Assembly (NCBI GenBank): GCA_030638105.1
Contig: DAOWFF010000014.1
Location: 1-5,253 of the forward strand
Source of the DNA: an archaeon
Lineage (GTDB): Archaea > Nanobdellota > Nanobdellia > Pacearchaeales > GW2011-AR1
Direction: 5' to 3'
DNA: 5,253 nt
The notes under the pieces were generated by a model. It was not told the DNA's origin and ran no database searches. It saw only the letters and a list, made by a program, of their open reading frames with translations. Position numbers and translations under genes: made by a program. Of the stretch, positions 1 through 5,253 are shown one piece after another (position 1 is the first letter of the stretch; each line of letters starts with the position of its first letter).

Positions 1-1091
1 ATTATATTGTTAGAAATGAGGGAGAAAAAACAATTGTTAATCTGATAGATGCAATTGAAAATAAAAAGGACTTGGAGAAGATTAAAGGAATTTCTTATAG
101 AAAAAAAGGAGTTGTTAAGCATAATGCTCCTGTAGATTCAATAATAAATCTTGATGAGTTGCCTTTTCCTGAATGGAAGTTTTTTGATTTGAGTAAGTAT
201 TCTAAACAAAATGAATACCCAAAAGAATTTGAGAAATATCCTGTGGGGAGCATTATTAGTTCAAGAGGTTGCCCTTTTCAATGCACATTTTGTTCTTCAA
301 GTTCTTTGTGGGGGCATAAAATAAGATTTAGGTCTGCTGAAAATGTTCTTGAAGAGATTAAGATGCTTTACAATCTTGGGATAAGATTCTTTGTTTATAA
401 CGACGATAATTTCACTTCTGACAAAAAGAGAGCAATAAAAATTTGTAGATTAATGGTGGATGAAGGTTTGCATAAAAAAATGGGGTGGCAATGCAGAGCA
501 GAGGTGAATTTGATGGATGATGAACTTTTGGGGTGGATGAAAAAAGCAAATTGTAATATGATTGAATTTGGGGTTGAAGACTGTAGTTCTGAAGGTTTGA
601 AGTGGTTCAAAAAAGGACACACACACGACCAGGTTAAAATAGCATTTGATTTATGCAAGAAATACAGAATCAAGATAAAGAGTTACTTTATTCTTGGAGG
701 GGATTTTGAAACTAAGGAGAATATTCAGAAAAAGAAAAAATATATATCTGATTTAGATCCAGATACAACCACAGCATCGATACTTTTGGCTTATCCTGGA
801 ACAGAGATTTATGAACTTGGAAAGAGTAAAGGATTATGGAAAGATGATGTTTGGTTAACAAAATGTGTTGGAGAAAAATTTCATAGTTGTGCCCCAATTT
901 ATACTGGCCCTAATTTAACATACCAAGATTTATTTTCTGCTTCAGCAGATATTATCTATTGGTGGGGAAAGAAAAAAGGACAGAATGTTTTAAAAAATAG
1001 TGTTGGGATTGCTCTTGGGATGTTAAGAAAAGGGGAAATTAAGAAATTGGGGAATCTTTCCTTTGCTGTTTTGAAACAGACGATGAAGTAG
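1..1091 (+). CDS. B12-binding-type radical SAM protein, 5' end cut off by window
   Basis: The frame is open from base 3 without a stop, so the gene begins upstream. The TTG at 72 is an internal leucine codon, not the start. The first visible residues (YIVRNEGE) match the end of a cobalamin-binding Rossmann domain, normally V-x-GEGE, so most of that domain lies outside the window. A linker with LPFPEW follows. The radical SAM core then has C-x3-C-x2-C, with cysteines encoded at 270, 282 and 291, which should ligate the 4Fe-4S cluster that cleaves S-adenosylmethionine. Later signatures are an IEFGVED strand, a GGDFET segment where relatives usually have G-x-P-G-E-T, and YPGTEIYE. About 100 C-terminal residues are basic with no recognised domain. 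The enzyme is probably cytosolic. Relatives carry out radical methylations, ring closures or rearrangements; this substrate is unknown. It faces the GT2 gene convergently. Family call is strong, function open. Confidence 0.93.
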   Translation, partial: YIVRNEGEKTIVNLIDAIENKKDLEKIKGISYRKKGVVKHNAPVDSIINLDELPFPEWKFFDLSKYSKQNEYPKEFEKYPVGSIISSRGCPFQCTFCSSSSLWGHKIRFRSAENVLEEIKMLYNLGIRFFVYNDDNFTSDKKRAIKICRLMVDEGLHKKMGWQCRAEVNLMDDELLGWMKKANCNMIEFGVEDCSSEGLKWFKKGHTHDQVKIAFDLCKKYRIKIKSYFILGGDFETKENIQKKKKYISDLDPDTTTASILLAYPGTEIYELGKSKGLWKDDVWLTKCVGEKFHSCAPIYTGPNLTYQDLFSASADIIYWWGKKKGQNVLKNSVGIALGMLRKGEIKKLGNLSFAVLKQTMK

Positions 1092-1095
1092 ATTC

Positions 1096-1148
1096 AAAAA
1101 CTTAATTAGAAGAACTTAATTTTACAAGTTTTTATTTGTTTTTATTTT
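1096..1148 (+). terminator. Probable transcription terminator between convergent genes
   Basis: Between the stop codons of the radical SAM gene (1091) and the GT2 gene (1142) there is a perfect 8-bp inverted repeat. AAAAACTT at 1096-1103 pairs with AAGTTTTT at 1126-1133, separated by 22 bases. On the + strand a series of T-runs follows (1129-1133, 1139-1143, 1145-1148), the U-rich type of signal that archaeal RNA polymerase uses to terminate. The last runs overlap the stop codon and final codons of GT2. On the - strand only one T5 run follows the repeat, so termination of GT2 here is less certain. The stem is A/T-rich and weak, so the T-runs may matter more than the hairpin. Confidence 0.45.
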
Positions 1149-2029
1149 GTGCTTTCTATTCTTTTCCAAGCATCAGAATATTTTCTTTTTCTTATTCTGC
1201 TATTGTAAAATAAACTTAACCAAATATATAACCTAATGGGGAATAATAATAATGTCCAAAAAAATTCTTTTATGTTTTTAGAATAGAAAAATAAACTATA
1301 ACCCCCAAACAATTCATTTGACAAGGTTTTCATTCTTGGTATTTTTCTGGGATTTATATATTTGTGAATATTGTCGTGTGCTCCAGCAGCTCTTTTTTTT
1401 TGTTTTATGAAGTCTTTTAAATTTGTAGGGTACTTAACATAAACCTTTGCATTTGATGAATATTTTGTTTTATAATTTTTTAACAAAAACATTATCGGGA
1501 CTATTGTATCTTCTCCAACATCCAAGGGAAATTTTTTAATTATTTTATTACGGAAAGCCCACAGATAACCAGAACATTCTAAGAATTGATTTTTTTTGTT
1601 TCTTTTTTTTCTTAATTTATGGGCAGCATTACACAATAAGTGAGACCAGTATCCTAAAAAATTATCTCTTGGATTTAAAGACAAAACTTTTCCAGTAACA
1701 CAACCAACTTTCTCGTCTTCAAATGGCTTCAGAATTTCATTTAAAGAATTTTTAGAAACATAAACATCACCATCAGTTAAAATAATTATCCTTCCTTTTG
1801 CAATTTTAAGAATTTGGTTTATTGCTGTAGATTTTCCCTTTCCTTCATCTCTAAATAATTTTATTTGTTTAAACTTTTTTGAAAACTTTTTTGCAACATC
1901 AAGAGTTTCTTTGTCTGGAGCAGAAATTATTAATTCATACTCTTCTTTAATTTTTTGTTTACCTAAAGATTCTATTGCCTTACCAATTGTTTTTGGTTCC
2001 TTATAAGAAGTTATTATTACTGAAATCAT
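1142..2029 (-). CDS. Family 2 (GT-A fold) glycosyltransferase
   Basis: This 295-aa protein probably transfers a sugar from a nucleotide-sugar donor to a glycan or lipid-linked acceptor on the cytoplasmic side of the membrane. It opens with the family 2 signature MISVIITSYKEP. T85-D86-G87-D88 is the DxD-type motif that binds the metal and donor diphosphate. GED at 172-174 fits the catalytic base region. Q210-K-K-R213 resembles a loose form of the Q-x-x-R-W motif of processive members, with Ala in place of Trp. A hydrophobic stretch at about 255-276 could anchor it in the membrane and is followed by a basic tail. The ATG is chosen because the GT-A strand begins at residue 2 and a TATA element lies about 25 bases upstream. 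It is divergent from the 130-aa gene. A 9-base A-run lies in the codons around K211-R213. Donor and acceptor cannot be told. Confidence 0.92.
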   Translation of the reverse strand: MISVIITSYKEPKTIGKAIESLGKQKIKEEYELIISAPDKETLDVAKKFSKKFKQIKLFRDEGKGKSTAINQILKIAKGRIIILTDGDVYVSKNSLNEILKPFEDEKVGCVTGKVLSLNPRDNFLGYWSHLLCNAAHKLRKKRNKKNQFLECSGYLWAFRNKIIKKFPLDVGEDTIVPIMFLLKNYKTKYSSNAKVYVKYPTNLKDFIKQKKRAAGAHDNIHKYINPRKIPRMKTLSNELFGGYSLFFYSKNIKEFFWTLLLFPIRLYIWLSLFYNSRIRKRKYSDAWKRIESTK

Positions 2030-2048
2030 GTATTTTTGATAAGAGTAA

Positions 2049-2058
2049 TATTTTTAAA
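2049..2058 (-). promoter_or_regulatory. TATA box for GT2 (leaderless start at 2029)
   Basis: Read on the - strand, the element is TTTAAAAATA (2058 down to 2049), centred about 25 bases before the A of the GT2 ATG at 2029. This is the usual TATA-to-start distance in archaea, so the transcript would begin at or next to the start codon. The bases between contain no Shine-Dalgarno-like sequence, in keeping with a leaderless mRNA. Upstream, ATTAAG is a partial match to the purine-rich BRE. The same bases serve the divergent gene. Confidence 0.55.
2051..2058 (+). promoter_or_regulatory. TATA box for the 130-aa gene (leaderless start at 2080)
   Basis: TTTTTAAA is centred at 2054.5, about 25.5 bases before the A of the ATG at 2080, the archaeal TATA spacing for a transcript starting at the start codon. 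No Shine-Dalgarno-like sequence lies in front of the ATG; those bases are nearly all A and T. The element overlaps the TATA box proposed for GT2 on the other strand and lies exactly midway between the two start codons. Confidence 0.5.
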
Positions 2059-2079
2059 CTTAATTAAAAGCAAATATAT

Positions 2080-2472
2080 ATGAAATACCCATTAGATGAG
2101 TTGCTTGATAAAAGGTCTATTATCCAGCTAAAGATTGAGAGGCTTGGAGATAATTCTGAAATAAGTAGATTAAAAGAAAAAGAGTATTGTGATTACACCG
2201 AAGCTATTGAAGAATATACTGCAGAGGGTGTTTGCACTTTGGAAGAAATTGAAAAGTGGAGCAATCAGTTATATAGTATTAATGCGAAGATTTGGGATTT
2301 AGAAGCAGATATTAGACAAGGTAAAGAAGGAAAATTGGGATTAGAAGAGGTAGGAAGAAGAGCCATTGAAATAAGAAAAAATAATGGAATTAGAGTGGGG
2401 ATTAAAAGTGATATTGTGGGAACTGTGGGTGTTGGTTATAAAGACATTAAAATAAATCATGCTTCTGAATAA
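2080..2472 (+). CDS. Small helical protein resembling the DUF6165 family
   Basis: The product is 130 aa, mostly charged and helical, with no signal peptide or membrane segment, so probably cytosolic. From memory of the family, it fits the DUF6165 pattern. The N-terminus has ELLDK (7-11) and LKIER (17-21), like the usual GE-x-x-DK...IK-x-ER. The middle has N69-x-x-W72-x-x-E75-x-x-I78-R79, like N-x-x-LW-x-IED-x-IR. Next come N101-N102-x-x-R105-x-x-I108-K109, like the usual ND-x-R-x-x-K-x-x-I. The typical C-terminal EEKSY-like end is replaced by a glycine-rich turn and KDIKINHASE. The molecular function of this family is not known to me; I recall members near glycosyltransferase genes, which fits here. 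The start is the ATG with a TATA element about 26 bases upstream. Its stop lies one base from that of the opposing radical SAM gene. The reading frame is secure; the family call is moderate. Confidence 0.75.
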   Translation: MKYPLDELLDKRSIIQLKIERLGDNSEISRLKEKEYCDYTEAIEEYTAEGVCTLEEIEKWSNQLYSINAKIWDLEADIRQGKEGKLGLEEVGRRAIEIRKNNGIRVGIKSDIVGTVGVGYKDIKINHASE

Positions 2473-2473
2473 T

Positions 2474-4009
2474 TCAAACTCTATATCTCACTTTATCATA
2501 CCAGATTTTAAATGAAATTGGAAGAGAACGATAAGCGGGTTTTATTATTCTTTCTCTAACTAAATCAAAAATCCCTAAAATTTTTGTGGCAATTAAAGAA
2601 TAGAAATTGTTTTGCAAATTTTTTTTAACCCGCCTGTCTTTTAATAAATAATTCAATAAAAAATTTGGCATAAGTCCAAATCTTTTTTCAGTTACACTAC
2701 CTCTCATGAGATTTAAAATTAAATTTAAATACATGTTTTTTCTTTTTAATAAAATGTGCTTGCTCCTGTCCCAATAGTTTAGTTCAGTTGCTGAAGATTT
2801 TTCTGATGTTATAGTTCTGTCTTGTTTGGCTTTTTGATAAAGTTTAGAGCCAGGGAAAAATACAAGATTATTTACAGAAAGATAAAACGGTTTAGGAATT
2901 TTTTGGAGCAATTGTATTAATTTAATTATGTCTGAAGATTTTTCATAAGGATTACAGGCAATCACATCATACATTACTGCCAGTTTGTTTTTGTATTTAT
3001 TCAAAATTTTCCCAGCATTTAAAACATCTGTGTCTGTTTGATTTCTGTGATAGATTTCTAAATTAGTTCTTTCGCTTCCCTGTATTCCAATGATTATATC
3101 TGTGCAACCAGCGTCGACTAACAAGGAAATTTTTTCGTCTGAAATTGTTTTTGGGTCTGCCAAACATTTGAATCTCATTCCAACTTTCTTCTTGTATAAT
3201 TCGCAAAACTTTTTTATATCCTCTATCGGGCGAAGAGAAAAAGTATCATCCCTTATATCAAAATAACCCAAAGAAGGAAATTTATTTTTCAGATAAAGTA
3301 TTCCTTTGATTACATATTCTGGGGAATGCCATCTCAAAATTTTTTTTCGTTTTCCTTCATAAAGTTTATTGAAAAAACTATTGCTACAATAATCACATCC
3401 ATATGGGCATCCTCTTCCAGTTAAAAAAAAGATTTGCCCGACCAAATCCTGTTCTTTAAATTTTCTTACAACGCCTCTTTCCAAAATATAATGATTTTCA
3501 ATATCAAAATCAGGGAGGGGGATTTTGTCAATCTCATCAATTATTTTTCTCACAGGATTTTTAATTATTTTATTGTCTTTTTTTATCCAAAGATTTTTTA
3601 TTTTATCCAAAGGTTTATTTTTTTCAATTGCATCAACTAAATCTAAAATTGCCTCTTCACCCTCGCCAACACAAACAATATCTGAATGTTTTATGCAGTC
3701 CTCGGGAGAAATTGTGGCATGAACCCCTCCATAAACTATTGGGATATCCAATCTCTGTTTTAAAAAGCAAATTATTTTTTCAGCTCTTTTTGATGTTGAA
3801 GCATACGAACTTATTCCGATTAAATCACTTCCTTTGCATATTTTTTCTAATTGTAAAAGTTCTGATTTCAAATAATTTTTAGAATAATCCTCACTTAAAG
3901 TCATAAAAACAAGTTTGACATCATGCCCCGCCTCCTTTAAAACAGAGGAGATAGTTCTTACCCCCTGGTCTGACGGAAATGTTGCTGTTGAAATTAAAGT
4001 TATTTTCAT
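2474..4009 (-). CDS. B12-binding domain radical SAM protein, full length
   Basis: This 511-aa protein is a complete class B type radical SAM enzyme. Residues 1-130 form a Rossmann-like cobalamin-binding domain with VYGGVHAT (92-99) and VGEGE (114-118). No D-x-H-x-x-G cobalamin-ligand motif is visible, as is common in this branch, so base-off/His-on binding is unlikely. After an IPLPDF linker (163-168), the radical SAM core has C201-x3-C205-x2-C208 for the 4Fe-4S cluster. IIIGIQG (305-311), DVIACNPYE (348-356) and FFPGSKLY (384-391) are later core signatures. Residues 410-511 form a basic C-terminal extension of unknown role. Relatives methylate or rearrange unactivated carbons in lipids, sugars or other metabolites; a lipid or glycan substrate here is inferred only from neighbours. 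The gene is second in an operon with GT4: its ATG overlaps the GT4 stop as ATGA (4009-4006), so translation is probably coupled. No Shine-Dalgarno is seen before it. Confidence 0.94.
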   Translation of the reverse strand: MKITLISTATFPSDQGVRTISSVLKEAGHDVKLVFMTLSEDYSKNYLKSELLQLEKICKGSDLIGISSYASTSKRAEKIICFLKQRLDIPIVYGGVHATISPEDCIKHSDIVCVGEGEEAILDLVDAIEKNKPLDKIKNLWIKKDNKIIKNPVRKIIDEIDKIPLPDFDIENHYILERGVVRKFKEQDLVGQIFFLTGRGCPYGCDYCSNSFFNKLYEGKRKKILRWHSPEYVIKGILYLKNKFPSLGYFDIRDDTFSLRPIEDIKKFCELYKKKVGMRFKCLADPKTISDEKISLLVDAGCTDIIIGIQGSERTNLEIYHRNQTDTDVLNAGKILNKYKNKLAVMYDVIACNPYEKSSDIIKLIQLLQKIPKPFYLSVNNLVFFPGSKLYQKAKQDRTITSEKSSATELNYWDRSKHILLKRKNMYLNLILNLMRGSVTEKRFGLMPNFLLNYLLKDRRVKKNLQNNFYSLIATKILGIFDLVRERIIKPAYRSLPISFKIWYDKVRYRV

Positions 4010-5154
4010 TTGTTTTTAACTAACAATTTATATTCCTTCATATATTTTTTAGAGATTTTATCCCAATCATAATCCAAAGATTTTTTGAAATTATTTTTTG
4101 AAATCTTTTCTGCTAATTTTTTATTGTCTAAAATTTTAAGAATGTTTTTTTCTAAACTTTCTAAATCCCCATAATCAGAAAAAAATCCGTTTTCTGGATC
4201 TTTCATTTCAAAAGGAATACCATTCACTGGACTGGCAACAATTGGTAATCCCGACGCCATCGCTTCAAATAAAGTTAGAGGCAACCCCTCTCTGTAACTT
4301 GGCAAAACGTAAATATCTGCCGACTGATACATTTCAGCTATGTTTTCTTTTCCACGGATTGCTCCAATATACTTCATATTTTTGTAGGGTTTGATTAATT
4401 TTTTTACTTCGTCTACTTTTCCCTCGTCAGGTCCAACCCAAACAAAAGCAATGTCTTTTCTTTTCTTAGAAATATTCACGGCTACTTGAGCTAATTTTTC
4501 CGGACCTTTTGTAGGATTCAATCTCCCAAAAAACAAAACCAATTTTTTCTCTTTTATTTTATTTTTCTCTTTGAATTTATTGTTCTTTACTTTTTCATAC
4601 AATATTTTATCAGTACCATTGGGGATTACTTTTATCTTTTCTTTAGGAGCGTATTTTTCTAAAATTGAATTTTCCCAAGGAGTTATCGCAATAATTTTAT
4701 CAACAAACCTAAAGGAAAATTTGTTCATAAGTAAATTATTCAAAAACAAAAAAGGTCTTAATATTTTTGGTCTAAAAGAACTATCTGTCCATGGGCAATG
4801 AGTTGTGTGAATATGTTTGAATTTTTTAATTTTAGAAAGCAATCCTATGAACAAAATATAATCGTGTCCAGAGACATGGCTGTGAACAACATCAAAATCT
4901 CCCTTGAATTTCCATAACAAAGACGGCCAAATAAATGTGTTTAAAGACAATCTTGCCCAATAAGGAAGACGATGCACATGAACCCCTCCGAGAATTTCCT
5001 CTTTAACATTTAATCGTTGGTTTTTATCAGAGTCACAACAAAATACATGAACTTCATGACCTTCTTTAACCTGTCTTTCTGCGAGTTCTTGCATTACTTT
5101 TTCAACCCCTCCAAATGTCGGAAGATAGAACATATTTATGTGGGCGATTTTCAT
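4006..5154 (-). CDS. Family 4 (GT-B fold) glycosyltransferase
   Basis: This 382-aa protein has the normal length for a GT4 enzyme, which transfers a sugar from a nucleotide-sugar with retention of configuration. The N-terminal acceptor domain starts MKIAHINMFYLP with the glycine-rich GGVEK loop (15-19). H91-S-H93 and the THC segment near 118 are typical of this domain. The C-terminal donor domain begins near VIPNGTD (176-182). FFGRLNPTKG (208-217) holds R211 and K216, which should contact the donor diphosphate. SYREGLPLTLFEAMASG (286-302) has the E289-x7-E297 motif. No true membrane span is evident, so it is probably cytosolic or peripheral on the inner face. The ATG is chosen because the first beta strand begins at once and a TATA element lies about 26 bases upstream. 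It is the first gene of an operon with the B12 radical SAM gene. Sugar and acceptor are unknown. Confidence 0.95.
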   Translation of the reverse strand: MKIAHINMFYLPTFGGVEKVMQELAERQVKEGHEVHVFCCDSDKNQRLNVKEEILGGVHVHRLPYWARLSLNTFIWPSLLWKFKGDFDVVHSHVSGHDYILFIGLLSKIKKFKHIHTTHCPWTDSSFRPKILRPFLFLNNLLMNKFSFRFVDKIIAITPWENSILEKYAPKEKIKVIPNGTDKILYEKVKNNKFKEKNKIKEKKLVLFFGRLNPTKGPEKLAQVAVNISKKRKDIAFVWVGPDEGKVDEVKKLIKPYKNMKYIGAIRGKENIAEMYQSADIYVLPSYREGLPLTLFEAMASGLPIVASPVNGIPFEMKDPENGFFSDYGDLESLEKNILKILDNKKLAEKISKNNFKKSLDYDWDKISKKYMKEYKLLVKNK

Positions 5155-5175
5155 AAAAAAAACTAAATTGGTTGA

Positions 5176-5187
5176 TTTATATATTTA
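5176..5187 (-). promoter_or_regulatory. TATA box for the GT4-radical SAM operon
   Basis: On the - strand the sequence TAAATATATAAA (5187 down to 5176) contains TATATAAA centred at about 5179.5, some 25 bases before the A of the GT4 ATG at 5154. This is a near-ideal archaeal TATA position for a transcript starting at the start codon. The eight bases directly before the ATG are all T on this strand and hold no Shine-Dalgarno. It should drive both GT4 and the downstream radical SAM gene. Confidence 0.6.
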
Positions 5188-5253
5188 TGCAATTCAATTC
5201 AATCTTTTTTGATACAATAACAGAGATATCCCAAGGTATAATGCTGTTGTTTA
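5187..5253 (+). CDS. Possible start of a divergent gene, cut by window end
   Basis: An ATG at 5187 opens a + strand frame that stays open to the end of the window (22 codons, beginning MQFNSIFFDTITEISQGIML). The residues are fairly hydrophobic toward the end, which would suit the beginning of a membrane protein such as a flippase, but that is a guess from a very short piece. A second in-frame ATG lies at 5241. No Shine-Dalgarno precedes either. No good TATA element lies 26 bases before 5187; the strong one at 5176-5187 would place a + strand start near 5206, which suits the ATG at 5241 with a short leader. It could equally be non-coding upstream sequence of the GT4 operon. Confidence 0.25.
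   Translation, partial: MQFNSIFFDTITEISQGIMLLF

Noticed and set aside
72..74. TTG as the start codon of the first radical SAM gene
   Set aside because: The same frame is open back to base 3 and encodes family-typical residues (VRNEGE and a conserved helix) before this codon.
395..897. Two - strand open frames (395-673 and 712-897) opposite the first radical SAM gene
   Set aside because: They lie wholly inside a well-supported coding region, have no recognisable motifs and no promoter; they are by-products of A/T-rich codons on the other strand.
3434..3882. Three overlapping + strand open frames (3434-3640, 3525-3722, 3628-3882) opposite the second radical SAM gene
   Set aside because: They overlap one another and the conserved cobalamin-domain and linker coding sequence; their Phe/Ile-rich translations are what antisense Lys/Glu codons give.
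4571..4801. A + strand open frame of 76 codons opposite GT4
   Set aside because: It is antisense to the GT4 donor and acceptor domains, with no upstream start signal or recognisable motif.
5191..5253. A C-terminal tail of a - strand gene upstream of GT4
   Set aside because: The - strand frames here give only 17-24 codons before stops, one of them begins with a stop codon at the window edge, and none shows family motifs; nothing positively supports a gene end.
1..5253. CRISPR array, tRNA, insertion sequence or toxin-antitoxin system
   Set aside because: No regularly spaced repeats, cloverleaf-like segments, transposase motifs or long terminal inverted repeats were seen, and the small gene at 2080 has no toxin or antitoxin pattern.

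Overview
The window is A+T-rich (roughly one-third G+C by eye) and carries a surface-glycan or lipid-modification type gene cluster, probably from an archaeon, with DPANN-like small-genome lineages a reasonable guess. The archaeal reading rests on the promoters. None of the three internal gene starts (GT2, the 130-aa protein, GT4) has a Shine-Dalgarno sequence. Each instead has a TATA-box-like element centred about 25-27 bases before the ATG, as expected for archaeal leaderless mRNAs. No ribosomal or taxonomic marker is present, so the lineage is an inference.

Layout from left to right: (1) a 5'-truncated cobalamin-binding-type radical SAM protein on +, already open at base 1 and ending at 1091. 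(2) A short convergent intergenic region with an inverted repeat and T-runs. (3) A family 2 (GT-A) glycosyltransferase on -, 1142-2029. (4) A 50-bp divergent intergenic region with one TATA-like element exactly midway between the two start codons. (5) A 130-aa protein on +, 2080-2472, that resembles the DUF6165 family pattern. (6) After a single base, a convergent two-gene operon on -: GT4 glycosyltransferase (5154-4006), then a full-length B12-binding radical SAM protein (4009-2474), joined by an ATGA stop/start overlap. (7) A right edge with the GT4 promoter and a possible + strand gene start at 5187 that runs off the window.

Taken together, two glycosyltransferases of different folds (GT-A and GT-B), two B12-type radical SAM enzymes and a small protein of a family I associate with polysaccharide loci suggest assembly and radical-based modification (for example methylation at an unactivated carbon) of a cell-surface glycan or glycolipid. 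The substrate cannot be read from the sequence. The strands alternate gene by gene, so at least three transcription units are needed. No tRNA, rRNA, CRISPR array, insertion sequence or integration site is visible, and no stretch over 300 bases lacks a gene.
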